Notes: a model not told the origin generated them from the sequence alone. Counted from the stretch's first letter, positions 8,117 through 16,819 are shown. The stretch is DNA of 64,000 bases from Luteitalea sp. TBR-22 (GCF_016865485.1 NZ_AP024452.1:5726501-5790500), one strand, 5' to 3'. Made by a program: numbers and translations.

Positions 8117-10356
8117 CCACGCCCGATCCGGCAGCGATGCCGGACGCGCCAACGCCAGAGGCGCCGCAGGTCGCGCATGCGCCGGCCTGGACCCTGGCCC
8201 TCGTGATCGTGGCGTTCCTCATCAGGCTGCTGCCACCCTGGCTGGCGGTCTTCGGCGAGGACCACGTCTCGTTCCTCGAGTCGGACGCCTGGTACCACAT
8301 GCGGCTCGTGGACGCGCTGCTGCACGACTTCCCGTGGCGCATCTGGCATGACGCCTACCTGGTCCACCCGGGAGGCGAGCCGGTCAATGCCGGCCCGATG
8401 TTCGACTGGCTGGTGGCGCTGCCGGCGTGGATCCTGGGGCTCGGCGCGCCCACGGCGCGCTTGACCGATGTGGTCGGCGCGGTGGTGCCACCCGTGATCG
8501 GCGCGCTGACGGTGGTCCCCGTCGTCGGCCTCGGCGCACGGCTGTTCTCGATGCGGGCCGGCCTGTGGGCGGGGCTGCTGTTTGCCGCGATGCCGGGACA
8601 GACGCTGCAGCGGTCGCTGCTCGGCTTCACCGACCACCACTGCGCGGAGACGCTGTTCAGCACGACGGCCCTGCTGTTCCTGGTGAGGGGCCTGGTGGAC
8701 TCGACGCACCGCCGACGCGACGCATTCCTCGCGGGCGGAGCCCTCGGGTTCTACCTGCTGACCTGGGGCGGCGGCGTGTTCATCGTGGTGCTCGTCGTCG
8801 CATGGGCGATCCTGGCGATGGCGGCGCGCATCTGGCGAAGCGCGGGCCTGGACGACATCACGACCGTCGTCACGCCGATGCTGGGCGTCGCCGGCGTGAT
8901 GGTGCTGCCGTGGGCGCGAACGCGGCCGCACTTCGCCTACCAGCTCGGCGCGATCGCCGGCGGCCTGCTCGTGCTCGTGGCACTGCGCGCGGCAGCCGCG
9001 CAGGCCAGCCGACGCGGCTGGAGCCGCGGCCGGTTGCTGGCGGCGCTCGGCGGGGCGGCGCTGCTCGCGATCGGCGTCGCGGCGCTGGCCATGGGCGACA
9101 GCCTCGGATCGCTGCGCGGCGACGTCGCCCGGGTGTCGCCGTTCCGCACCGACACGGTGGTGACCGAGGCGCGACCGCTGCTGGCATCACCGCGCCTGAT
9201 GAAACCTGTGCCCCTGTGGCGGGAGTTCGGCATCGGCACCGTGCTGGCGGCGCTCGGCGCCGGCGTGCTGGCCGGCGCCGCATCACCGGCCACCGGCGCT
9301 GCCCGCGGCCTGTTCGCGCTGTGGACGGTCGTGGCCCTTGGCGCAACCGTGGGCCAGGTGCGCTTCACGTACTACCTCGGGGTGAACGTCGCGTTGCTCT
9401 CGGGCGTCGCCCTCGAGCGCCTGCTCGCGACGACCGCGCGCCGGCCATCGCTGCGCCTCGCCGGTGCGGCCATCGCGGTCGCCGCCATCGTCGGGCCCGG
9501 TGCGCCGGAGTTACTGGCCATGCGCTCGTCGGTGGCCTGGCCCGACAGGAACTGGGTCGATGCCCTCACCTGGATGCAGGGCAACACGCCGGAGCCGTTC
9601 GGCGACCCCGCGGCATACCTGGCCAGCCACGTCGACAGGCCCTCGGCGTACGGCGTGCTGGCCTGGTGGGACTCCGGCTACTGGATCACGCGCATCGCCC
9701 GCCGGGTGCCGGTGACCAACCCGCGGCAGACCGCGATGCAGGACGTGGCGCGCTTCCTCGTGGCCACCGATGTCGCGGAGGCACGCCACGTGCTCGATCG
9801 CCTTGGCGCCCGGTACGTGATCGTCGACGCCCAGCTGCAGGTGCGGCTTCCGGGCGAGCGCCGGTTGCCGGGATTCTTCTCGGCGATCGAGCGGACCGCC
9901 GGTGGCGATGGCACGCCGCGCTGCGAGTCCTTCGTCGATCGGCGCAACGGCATGCGGACGGACCTGTGGTGCGCGCCCGAGTACCACCAGGCGATGGCGA
10001 TGCGGCTGTACCTGCACGGGGCCCGAGCCGTGACCGACGTGACGCCGGTGCGCGTGGTGCGGTTCCGGCGACGCCGCGGCGCCAGGGAGGTGCAGCACTC
10101 GTGGGACTTCCCCGATCTCGCGACGGCACGGTCGTTCGCCGCCGCGCAGGACGATCCCACGACGATCCGGGTGGTCTGCCCGGATCTCCTGCGAAGTTGC
10201 GTGCCGCTGCCGGCGCTGCCGGAGTTCGTGTCGCGGTACCGGTCGCTTGGCACCGAGGGCGCGGCGTTGAACGGACCCGCGCTCGTGCACGTGTTCGAGT
10301 ACCGGCCCGACATCGCACCGTCGGTACCGGCCAACGCGCCGACGACGCGGCACTAA
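8113..10356 (+). CDS. STT3/AglB-type oligosaccharyltransferase
   Basis: A 747-residue membrane protein that should transfer a lipid-linked glycan to asparagine at the outer face of the membrane. It has an N-terminal helix (about 27-47), then ESDAWYHMR with the putative metal-binding Asp58, GFTDHHCAE (Asp174, His175, His176, Glu179) in the form typical of archaeal AglB, and about a dozen hydrophobic segments to residue 470. A soluble C-terminal domain follows with the diagnostic WWDSGYW motif (518-524) and ITRIARRVPVTNP after it. I do not see a clear DK or MI motif further on. The GTG start at 8113 overlaps the previous stop as GTGA and has GGAGG at 8104-8108. Together with the three preceding glycan-assembly genes it suggests N-linked protein glycosylation. 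Confidence 0.9.
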   Translation: MTTPDPAAMPDAPTPEAPQVAHAPAWTLALVIVAFLIRLLPPWLAVFGEDHVSFLESDAWYHMRLVDALLHDFPWRIWHDAYLVHPGGEPVNAGPMFDWLVALPAWILGLGAPTARLTDVVGAVVPPVIGALTVVPVVGLGARLFSMRAGLWAGLLFAAMPGQTLQRSLLGFTDHHCAETLFSTTALLFLVRGLVDSTHRRRDAFLAGGALGFYLLTWGGGVFIVVLVVAWAILAMAARIWRSAGLDDITTVVTPMLGVAGVMVLPWARTRPHFAYQLGAIAGGLLVLVALRAAAAQASRRGWSRGRLLAALGGAALLAIGVAALAMGDSLGSLRGDVARVSPFRTDTVVTEARPLLASPRLMKPVPLWREFGIGTVLAALGAGVLAGAASPATGAARGLFALWTVVALGATVGQVRFTYYLGVNVALLSGVALERLLATTARRPSLRLAGAAIAVAAIVGPGAPELLAMRSSVAWPDRNWVDALTWMQGNTPEPFGDPAAYLASHVDRPSAYGVLAWWDSGYWITRIARRVPVTNPRQTAMQDVARFLVATDVAEARHVLDRLGARYVIVDAQLQVRLPGERRLPGFFSAIERTAGGDGTPRCESFVDRRNGMRTDLWCAPEYHQAMAMRLYLHGARAVTDVTPVRVVRFRRRRGAREVQHSWDFPDLATARSFAAAQDDPTTIRVVCPDLLRSCVPLPALPEFVSRYRSLGTEGAALNGPALVHVFEYRPDIAPSVPANAPTTRH

Positions 10357-10377
10357 CCCGATCCCCGATCCCCGACC
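10357..10377. repeat. Heptanucleotide tandem repeat, unit CCCGATC
   Basis: Three tandem 7-bp units (CCCGATC, CCCGATC, CCCGACC) fill the gap between the convergent STT3 and rsmH stop codons. Confidence 0.7.
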
Positions 10378-11304
10378 CTAGGCTTCGCGCCCCCTGATGG
10401 CCCACCGCAGCTTGGCCGACGCGGCGCGCCGGTTGGCGAACGTCTCGGCCCGGGCCGAGCGGACCACGGTGCGTGCGACGCGTGCATAGGTGCCGCGGCG
10501 GTGCCCCTCGCGGAACGCCTGCTTCACGCGGCGATCCTCGCCCGAGTGGAACGTGAGCACCACGACGCGCCCGCCCGGCGCGAGACACCGCGGCAAGGCT
10601 GCCAGCAAGTCGTCGAGCGCGCCGAGCTCGTCGTTGACCATGATGCGCAGCGCCTGGAAGGTGCGGCGCACCGACATCTTGATCTCGGCTTTGGGCAATG
10701 CGGGCAGGACGGCCGCCAGCGCCTGGCGGACCTGGCGCTCGAGTGCGTGGGTCGTGTCCGGCCGGGTGGCCGTGAGCCGCTCCGCGATCACGGCGGCGTG
10801 GGGCTCGTCGGCAAAGCGCGTGAGCACATCGGCGAGCGCGGGCGCCTCGAGGTGCGCGAGGAGATCGGCGGCCGGCGCGCCGGTCGTCGGGTCGAGCCGC
10901 AGGTCGAGCGGCCCCGGAAGCTTGTAACTGAACCCGCGCGCTGCGGTGTCGTGCTGCATGCCCGACACGCCGAGGTCAACGAGGATGGCATCGGCTCGCC
11001 CGTGGCCGGCCTCGGCCAGCACGTCAGGGAGGTGGCGGAAACTCGCGTGCTGCAGGGTGAGGATGTCGGGGCCGTGCCCCTCGGCACGCAGTCGTGCCTC
11101 GGTGCGGGGCAGCTCGATCGCATCGACGTCGAGCCCGAGCAGGTGGCCCCCCGGAGTCAGGCGCGCGAGGATCTCGCGCGCGTGGCCACCGCCGCCGATG
11201 GTGCAGTCGACCACGAAGGCGCCTGGCTCGGGCCGCAGGTGGCCGAGGACCTCGGCCACCATGATCGGCCGGTGCGACGCTACTTCGGGCGGACCATCGA
11301 CCAT
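10378..11304 (-). CDS. rsmH: 16S rRNA (cytosine1402-N4)-methyltransferase RsmH
   Basis: A 308-residue SAM methyltransferase that modifies C1402 in the decoding centre of 16S rRNA. Family marks are HRPIMVAEVL at the N-terminus, VVDCTIGGGGHA (SAM loop), LVDLGVSGMQHD followed by RGFSYKLPGPLDLRLD, the inserted helical domain, FQALRIMVNDELGAL, and VVLTFHSGEDRRVK near the end. It is the usual length. It normally sits beside mraZ and ftsL in the cell-wall cluster; here it stands alone between STT3 and a small secreted protein. The start at 11304 lies inside the 3' end of the upstream gene (25-nt overlap), so coupling is likely; ATG 11262 would remove the conserved HRP block. Confidence 0.88.
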   Translation of the reverse strand: MVDGPPEVASHRPIMVAEVLGHLRPEPGAFVVDCTIGGGGHAREILARLTPGGHLLGLDVDAIELPRTEARLRAEGHGPDILTLQHASFRHLPDVLAEAGHGRADAILVDLGVSGMQHDTAARGFSYKLPGPLDLRLDPTTGAPAADLLAHLEAPALADVLTRFADEPHAAVIAERLTATRPDTTHALERQVRQALAAVLPALPKAEIKMSVRRTFQALRIMVNDELGALDDLLAALPRCLAPGGRVVVLTFHSGEDRRVKQAFREGHRRGTYARVARTVVRSARAETFANRRAASAKLRWAIRGREA

Positions 11305-11645
11305 TCGACCGTGTTGCCCATGGCCGTGGCGTCGCCGGTGATCGCCTCGCCCTTGACCGTGCCCTTCATCTCGTACGCCATCGTGCCGCCCGAGGGACGC
11401 TCGCGCGTGATCACGAAAGCAATCGCATCGCCCTTGATGGTGCCGGACTCGATGGGCCACACACGGCCGCCCCCGAGGTCGAAACTGCCCTTCAGCGTCT
11501 CGCCCTCGACCTTGAGATCCACCTTGGCCTCGACGGTCCCCATCGGGCTGTTCATGGTGAACTTCCAGGCCCCGGCCGCTGGCGACTCGGCGCCGAGCAC
11601 GGTGGTAAGGGCGGCAATCAGCAGGGCGGTCAGGATGGTGCGCAT
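11280..11645 (-). CDS. Small secreted protein of unknown function
   Basis: A 121-residue protein with a clear signal peptide (MRTILTALLIAALTTVLGAES). The mature part is about 100 residues of alternating beta strands built around W-FTMNSPMG, LKVEGETLKGSFDLGG, IKGDAIAFVI and MKGTVKGEAITGDA, which looks like a small beta-barrel or lipocalin-like domain. A similar stretch is seen attached to or next to secreted hydrolases in Acidobacteria, from memory. ATG 11645 follows a good GGAGGA Shine-Dalgarno sequence and is better than the upstream in-frame ATG at 11669. It is co-directional with rsmH, whose start it contains, and with the DUF1080 gene upstream. No catalytic residues can be named. Confidence 0.7.
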   Translation of the reverse strand: MRTILTALLIAALTTVLGAESPAAGAWKFTMNSPMGTVEAKVDLKVEGETLKGSFDLGGGRVWPIESGTIKGDAIAFVITRERPSGGTMAYEMKGTVKGEAITGDATAMGNTVEWSMVRPK

Positions 11646-11699
11646 GTCGAGGTCCTCCGAGCGGCGCACGATGTGGCGCCCGCCTCTGGGACGCGATCC

Positions 11700-12866
11700 T
11701 CAGGGCAGGCGTTTCACGAAGACGTTGGCGAACTCCACCCGGCGGCCGGCCGGCACGATTGCGATGCGCCCCTGCGCGGGCAGTGCCTCCTGCGGCGCAT
11801 TGTCGACGAGCGCCTGCCCGTTGAGGTGCGCGGTCAGGCGCGTGCCCTGCACCCGCTGCACGAGGCGATTCCACTGCCCGGGCTTCTGCGCCGCGCCGTC
11901 CTGGCGCGGCACGACGATGGCCCGGACGCCCGGGAGCATGCGCGCGGTGGGCGCCGGCCCCGGTTGCAGCGCGGCGGGCTCGTCCTCGTCCACCCACCGC
12001 CAGTCGGCGATCACCTCGACGTCGCCGAAGGTTTCGGCAGAGAGCAGGGGCAGCGGGCGGCCTGTGGGGTCGGCCTCGTGGCTCAACGTCCAGTCCTTCG
12101 CCTTCCAGTACAGCGCACGGTCGGCCGGCACAATCCAGCCAGACAGGGTCTTGCCGTCGTAGAGGGCGCGATGCCCCTGGAACTCGGTGGCCACCTGCGC
12201 GGGGGTGATCGTGCCGGAGGGCGGCAGCTCGCGGATGCGGATGTTGCGGAAACGCACGGGCGCGCCCTCCGACTCCAGCGCGATGTAGCCCTTGCGCGGC
12301 GAGATGTCGTAGCCACCCGACACCTCCTTGCCGTTGACGGCGAGCTTGAGCGTTCCGTTGCGCGCCGTGATCCGGTAGTGGTTCCACTCGCCCGGCCCCT
12401 TGGCGCGGCGCTCGCTGGGCAGGCTGCGCATCGCGCCCTTGGGGTGCGGCCGGTCTGGCGTGAGGACGGCGCCGTGGATCGCGAAGACGTCGCCGTGACT
12501 GGTGTAGGTGTCGGAGTTGCGCCCGTCGAGCACCTGCACCTCGATGGCGCGCAGGAAGGGCTGGCCGCGCGCCGGCAGCGCGTCGGCCCACACGAAGACG
12601 CCGGCGTTGCCCATCGGCTGTTCGTGGAGGTACTCGAGCTCGAGCACGAAGTTCTCGTACATCCGCTCGGTGCGGATCTCGCAGATCGGCACGCCGGTGA
12701 CGGCGATGACCCCGTCGCGCACCGAGAAGGTGTCGGGGGCGCAGTTGATGTTCACCCACCCCGACAGGGTCCGTCCGTCGAACAGCGGGACGAACGGCTC
12801 GTCCTGGGGAGCGGCCGCGCCCATCGACAGGACGGCAGCCATCGTGACGGCGACAGGCATGCGCAT
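11700..12866 (-). CDS. Secreted protein with two DUF1080 (3-keto-disaccharide hydrolase-type) domains
   Basis: A 388-residue exported protein. After a signal peptide (residues 1-21) come two concanavalin-like beta-sandwich domains of the DUF1080 family: about 25-205 (PLFDGRTLSGWV, FVLELEYLHE, NAGVFVWAD, GEWNHYRI, VRFRNIRIRELP) and about 215-388 (LYDGKTLSGWIV, PGQWNRLVQRVQG, RVEFANVFVKRLP). Members act on 3-keto-glucosides or bind polysaccharides, and they are very numerous in Acidobacteria and Planctomycetes. Which sugar is bound is unknown. The second domain is more divergent and may have a supporting role. A TAGACT hexamer 7 nt before the start suggests a leaderless transcript. A secreted carbohydrate esterase gene is divergent from it. 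Confidence 0.8.
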   Translation of the reverse strand: MRMPVAVTMAAVLSMGAAAPQDEPFVPLFDGRTLSGWVNINCAPDTFSVRDGVIAVTGVPICEIRTERMYENFVLELEYLHEQPMGNAGVFVWADALPARGQPFLRAIEVQVLDGRNSDTYTSHGDVFAIHGAVLTPDRPHPKGAMRSLPSERRAKGPGEWNHYRITARNGTLKLAVNGKEVSGGYDISPRKGYIALESEGAPVRFRNIRIRELPPSGTITPAQVATEFQGHRALYDGKTLSGWIVPADRALYWKAKDWTLSHEADPTGRPLPLLSAETFGDVEVIADWRWVDEDEPAALQPGPAPTARMLPGVRAIVVPRQDGAAQKPGQWNRLVQRVQGTRLTAHLNGQALVDNAPQEALPAQGRIAIVPAGRRVEFANVFVKRLP

Positions 12867-12873
12867 GTCGCGA

Positions 12874-12879
12874 AGTCTA
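12874..12879 (-). promoter_or_regulatory. Candidate -10 element TAGACT, leaderless type
   Basis: TAGACT on the minus strand ends 7 nt before the ATG at 12866; no Shine-Dalgarno sequence is seen. Confidence 0.45.
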
Positions 12880-12947
12880 CAGGAAGGACCCGGCCGGGCC
12901 GGGGCCACTCGCCGCCGCCGTCGAGCCTCGACGCGGGGCAGGTCGGC

Positions 12948-12953
12948 GATACT
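12948..12953 (+). promoter_or_regulatory. Candidate -10 element GATACT, leaderless type
   Basis: GATACT ends 7 nt before the ATG at 12961. Confidence 0.35.
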
Positions 12954-12960
12954 TCCCCCG

Positions 12961-13764
12961 ATGCGCCAATCGCTGCTCACGCTGCTGGCCCTGTCGGGCC
13001 TCGCCATGTCCATCGCTGGCCAGGCGCCGGCACCGCCACCACCGGCACGCGAGGCGTTCCACCTGTTCCTGCTCGCCGGGCAGTCGAACATGGCCGGGCG
13101 CGGCAAGGTCGAGGCCAGCGACACCGTGCCGAGTCCGGGCATCCTCATGTTCGATCGCGGGCGCACGTGGGTGCCGGCGGTCGACCCGATGCACTTCGAC
13201 AAGCCGGTCGCCGGCGTGGGGCTCGGGCGCCCCTTCGCCCTGCGCGTGCTCGAGGCCAACCCCGGGGTCACCATCGGCCTCATCCCGACGGCCGTCGGCG
13301 GCACGCGCATCGACCTCTGGCAGCCGGGCGCGTTCGACGACGCCACGAAGAGCCATCCCTGGGACGACGCCATCGCGCGCGCCACCGCGGCGCTCCCGAG
13401 CGGCACGCTGAAGGCCATCCTGTGGCACCAGGGTGAATCGGACGCGACACCGGAGCTCGCGCCGGCCTACGAGGCAAAACTGCACGCGCTGATCGCGCGC
13501 TTCCGCACCACGCTGCGCGCGCCGGAGGTGCCCTTCATCGTCGGTCAGTTGGGCCAGTACCCGGATGTCCCCTGGGACGATGCCCGCCGCATCGTCGACG
13601 CGGCGCACCGATCGCTGCCCGCCAGGGTCGCCCATACCGCGTTCGTCGCCAGCGACGGCCTGGTGCACGGCGGCGACCGCATCCACTTCGACCGCGCCTC
13701 GTTGCAGGAGCTCGGCAAGCGGTACGCCGACGCCTACGCGCGCCTGGTTGCCCCGGCGCGCTGA
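12961..13764 (+). CDS. Secreted SGNH/SASA-type carbohydrate esterase
   Basis: A 267-residue exported esterase of the sialate O-acetylesterase (SASA, DUF303, CE6-like) group that removes acetyl groups from sugars. After a signal peptide (about 1-21) the catalytic serine lies in LLAGQSNMAG (Ser42); block III is TAVGGTRID, block with HQGESD is in the middle, and the Asp/His pair of the triad is in GGDRIHFD near the C-terminus. All expected residues are present and the length is normal for a single-domain enzyme. It probably works with the nearby DUF1080 protein on plant or microbial polysaccharides, which is inference from proximity only. Confidence 0.85.
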   Translation: MRQSLLTLLALSGLAMSIAGQAPAPPPPAREAFHLFLLAGQSNMAGRGKVEASDTVPSPGILMFDRGRTWVPAVDPMHFDKPVAGVGLGRPFALRVLEANPGVTIGLIPTAVGGTRIDLWQPGAFDDATKSHPWDDAIARATAALPSGTLKAILWHQGESDATPELAPAYEAKLHALIARFRTTLRAPEVPFIVGQLGQYPDVPWDDARRIVDAAHRSLPARVAHTAFVASDGLVHGGDRIHFDRASLQELGKRYADAYARLVAPAR

Positions 13765-13796
13765 TCGCCAACCGCCAGGACGCCGCAGCCGTGACA

Positions 13797-13824
13797 CGTC
13801 AAACGTCAGACGTCAGACGTCAGC
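13797..13824. repeat. Heptanucleotide tandem repeat, unit CGTCAGA
   Basis: Four 7-bp units (CGTCAAA, CGTCAGA, CGTCAGA, CGTCAGC) lie directly upstream of the -10-like TACCCT of the peptidase gene. The same unit recurs at 31018-31073 and, in part, at 39576-39596. Confidence 0.75.
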
Positions 13825-13826
13825 GT

Positions 13827-13832
13827 TACCCT
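13827..13832 (+). promoter_or_regulatory. Candidate -10 element TACCCT, leaderless type
   Basis: TACCCT ends 7 nt before the ATG at 13840 and directly follows a heptamer array. Confidence 0.4.
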
Positions 13833-13839
13833 TGTCACC

Positions 13840-15495
13840 ATGCCGAGCTCGACCTCCCTGCGCGTCGCCCGCTGGACGGCGGTCCTGTCCCTCGCCCTGT
13901 CACCCGGCCTCATCGCGCAGGACGTTCCCCTTCCCGACGCGGTGCGGGCTGCGGCCGACGGCATCACCGCGGCCTCGCTGGCGCGCGACCTCGAGTTCCT
14001 CGCCTCGGATGCCCTTCGCGGGCGCGACACGGGATCGCCGGGCTTCGATGCGGCCGCCGCGGACATCGAAGGGCGCCTGCGGGCGGCGGGCCTGACGCCC
14101 GCCGGCGACGAGGGCACCTATCGACAGCATTACGAGTTGCAGGAACTCCACGCGGGAACGAACGCGACAGTGACCATCGGCGGCCGTCCCTTCGTGTTCG
14201 GCAACGACTTCGTCCTGCGATCGTTTGCCGGGCCGATCAAGGGGCACCTGCCCGTCGTCTACGTCGGCCACGGATGGCGGGCGCCGTCGCGCGGCATCGA
14301 CCCGTGGAAGGACGTGGACGTGCGCGACGCCCTCGTGCTCGCCCACGGACCCCGCGCGATGCCGAAGGACGCACCCATCACGCAGATCGGCCGCGTTGCC
14401 GTCGGCGCGTCGTCGGTGTTCGCGGAGGCGAAGGCGCGAGGCGCGCTCGGCGTGCTGTTGCTGACGCCGTCGGACCCGAAGGCCGACTGGGCCGCGATGC
14501 GCGGCGCCAACGTGGTGCGCCGGGAGCTCGTGCCGGCGGTGCCGTCGGCGTACGCGGCCGTGCCGGTGACCTCGCTGCTGCTCGGGCGCCCCGCAATCGA
14601 TGCGCTGATGGCAGGCGAGGCCATCGATGGCGCCACGCTGCTGGCCCGAGGCGAGGCTGGTGACTACCCGCGCGCATTCCGCCTCCGCAAGCGCATCGCC
14701 GTCCACGTGCCGCTGGTGGGGGTGGCCTCGGAGCACCCGTACAACCTCGTGGCCCGCATCGAGGGCAGCGACCCGGTCCTCAAGGACCAGGTGATCACGA
14801 TCGCGGCGCATCTCGATGGCGCCGTCGGCACCCGGACCATCGACGGGGACCCGATCTACAACGCCGCCGACGACAATGCCACCGGGAGCGCCGGCCTGCT
14901 CGCGATTGCCGAGCACCTGATGAAGGGGCCGCGCCCGCGACGCACGATCGTCCTGCTCTGGGACAGTGGCGAGGAACGCGGCCTCTGGGGCACGCGACGG
15001 TTCGTGCACCAGCCGCCCGTGCCGCTCGACCGCATCGTCGCGCATGTCAACGTCGACATGATCGGCGCCACTCGGGCACCCGGACGCGCCGACGCCAACT
15101 CGGTGGACGCCACCGGCCCGCACGAGGTGTTCCTGATCGGACCCGGCGCGCTGAGCCCGAGCACCGATGCCCTGTTGCAGCGCGTCAACGCGGGGTACCT
15201 GAAGATGACCTTCAACCGGCGCGATGACCGGCCCGAGAGCGAGTTCTTCTACCCGCGCACCGACGCCGGACCGTACCTCGAACGCGGCATCCTCACCATC
15301 GGGTTCACCACGGGTTCGCATCCGCGGTACCACCTGCCTGCCGACGAGGCGAAGTATCTCGACCCGGCCAAGATGGAAGCGGTGACGCGCACGGTCTTCG
15401 CGAGCCTGTGGGCGCTCGCCAACAGCCCGGAACGCCCGCGGATCGAGACCGCCATCCCCGCCACGGTGCTGCGCGCCCCGGCGCCGGAACACTGA
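13840..15495 (+). CDS. Exported M28 family zinc aminopeptidase with PA insert
   Basis: A 551-residue exported metallopeptidase. Signal peptide about 1-26; residues about 140-255 are a protease-associated (PA) type insert; the catalytic domain has the M28 zinc ligands in AAHLDG, NAADDNATGSAGLL, WDSGEERGLWGT (general base and ligand Glu-Glu), VNVDMIG and HPRYHLPADE near the end. The first ligand motif reads HLDG where HxD is the norm, so it is retained. Such enzymes remove N-terminal amino acids from peptides in the periplasm. It is a single gene on its strand, followed by two convergent minus-strand genes. The start fits the signal peptide, and a heptamer array and a TACCCT element precede it. 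Confidence 0.88.
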   Translation: MPSSTSLRVARWTAVLSLALSPGLIAQDVPLPDAVRAAADGITAASLARDLEFLASDALRGRDTGSPGFDAAAADIEGRLRAAGLTPAGDEGTYRQHYELQELHAGTNATVTIGGRPFVFGNDFVLRSFAGPIKGHLPVVYVGHGWRAPSRGIDPWKDVDVRDALVLAHGPRAMPKDAPITQIGRVAVGASSVFAEAKARGALGVLLLTPSDPKADWAAMRGANVVRRELVPAVPSAYAAVPVTSLLLGRPAIDALMAGEAIDGATLLARGEAGDYPRAFRLRKRIAVHVPLVGVASEHPYNLVARIEGSDPVLKDQVITIAAHLDGAVGTRTIDGDPIYNAADDNATGSAGLLAIAEHLMKGPRPRRTIVLLWDSGEERGLWGTRRFVHQPPVPLDRIVAHVNVDMIGATRAPGRADANSVDATGPHEVFLIGPGALSPSTDALLQRVNAGYLKMTFNRRDDRPESEFFYPRTDAGPYLERGILTIGFTTGSHPRYHLPADEAKYLDPAKMEAVTRTVFASLWALANSPERPRIETAIPATVLRAPAPEH

Positions 15496-15577
15496 TGACA
15501 ACGGCCGCCGCGACCGGCCCCATCGACATTCCCCGTCGTCCGTCCTGAATGGGACGGCCTGGCTTCCAGCGACCCTG

Positions 15578-16819
15578 CTAGGCGATGTCGCGCAGCGCCG
15601 CGCGCGTCGCAATCACCGCGAACGCCGTGAAGAGGACCGCCGACGTGTCGCCGCTCCGGCCCGGCACGAACGCCTGCGCCAGTTCGAGCGCGAACACCAG
15701 GGCGACGAGCGCGGCAGGCCACGCCTGCGGCCACGCCGGCATGGACGCACGCCGCGCCCACTCCGCAGCGGCGACGGCCGACAACCCGGCCCAGCCGAAC
15801 AGCCAGGCGAACTCCAGTGCGCCGATCTGGCGGCCGAAGCCGACGCGCGGCCACCATCCGAAGCCGCGAGCGGCGCGGTGGCCCGACTCAGGGTGCAGTT
15901 CGTACGCCGCCATCACCATGACGACGCCAACAAGCAGCACGACCGGCCACACCCGGGCATTGCGCGACTCGCGACCGGCCCGAAGTGCAGCCATGCCGGC
16001 GATGGCCGCGATCAGGGCGGCCGTCATGCCGAACAGCTCGGCGTACGACAAGGGCACCCGTGCGAACACGAGCAGTTGGAGGAGCACCGAGGCAGCCGCC
16101 AACAACACCAGGCTCGCAGCGCCACCAGCCGCGCTGCGCACCACGAGCCGGCAGGAGGCGGCGATGGCCAGCCACGCGCCGGCGTGTCGCGCCAGGCGCC
16201 AGGGATCGAGGCCGTCGAGCGGATCGGCATGCACGAGGAAGCGCAGGTGGGACCGCGCCTGCCCGAGGTCCAGCGAGAACACCCAGGGCATCGTCTCCGA
16301 GCCGATCCAGAGCAGCGCGACGGCGAGCGTGCAGGCGCGCAGCCGGAGATCGTCGAGGGCCAGGCTGGGCAGGGCGCGCGGCCACCGGAGCACCATGACC
16401 AGGACGCCGACCGCGACCCCCACGCCGCCGCCGGTGGAATTGGCCAGCCAGTCGATGGCCGACGACACGCGGCGCGGCTCGCAGGCCTGCACGAGTTCCA
16501 TCGTCAGCGAGAAGAGGGACACGGCCAGCGCGCTGACGAGCGCGGCCAGGGCGATCCGCGACGCACGTCGCCGCGCCGGCCACGCCGCCACGACGCAGAG
16601 GGCGCCGAGCGGCACGTAGGCCACCACGTTCACGAGCAGGTCGCCGCGCGGGATGCGCTTCGGGACTTCGAGCACGTCGCCGCCGCAGGCCCACGTGCCG
16701 CCCGCGGCGAGCGACTGGTAGCCGATGAAGGCCGCGTAGGCGAGGAGGGCGAGGAGGCGGGTCTGCCTCCCGCGTTCACCGGGCGCCGGCGAGGGCACGC
16801 ACGCTGTCCCAGTGGACAC
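15578..16819 (-). CDS. VanZ-like membrane protein, duplicated domain
   Basis: A 413-residue integral membrane protein with roughly ten hydrophobic segments. The first half is a recognisable VanZ domain: DLLVNVVAYVPLGAL, then TMELVQACEPRRVSSAIDWL and ANSTGGGVGVAVG. The C-terminal part repeats the end of the pattern (FALELAQAFVPGRSGDTSAVL), so the protein seems to be two VanZ-like halves. The function of VanZ proteins is mostly unknown; one confers low-level teicoplanin resistance. The GTG start at 16819 (or GTG 16798) lies inside the M20 peptidase gene upstream, giving an overlap of up to 44 nt, so the two are probably translated together. Confidence 0.75.
   Translation of the reverse strand: MSTGTACVPSPAPGERGRQTRLLALLAYAAFIGYQSLAAGGTWACGGDVLEVPKRIPRGDLLVNVVAYVPLGALCVVAAWPARRRASRIALAALVSALAVSLFSLTMELVQACEPRRVSSAIDWLANSTGGGVGVAVGVLVMVLRWPRALPSLALDDLRLRACTLAVALLWIGSETMPWVFSLDLGQARSHLRFLVHADPLDGLDPWRLARHAGAWLAIAASCRLVVRSAAGGAASLVLLAAASVLLQLLVFARVPLSYAELFGMTAALIAAIAGMAALRAGRESRNARVWPVVLLVGVVMVMAAYELHPESGHRAARGFGWWPRVGFGRQIGALEFAWLFGWAGLSAVAAAEWARRASMPAWPQAWPAALVALVFALELAQAFVPGRSGDTSAVLFTAFAVIATRAALRDIA

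Noticed and set aside
6021-11304. MurG-like, MraY-family and RsmH genes as a remnant of the cell-wall (dcw) cluster
   Set aside because: The MraY-family protein has WecA/TagO-type motifs, the operon ends in STT3, rsmH is on the other strand, and no mur or fts gene is present. It is kept as a caveat for the MurG-like gene.
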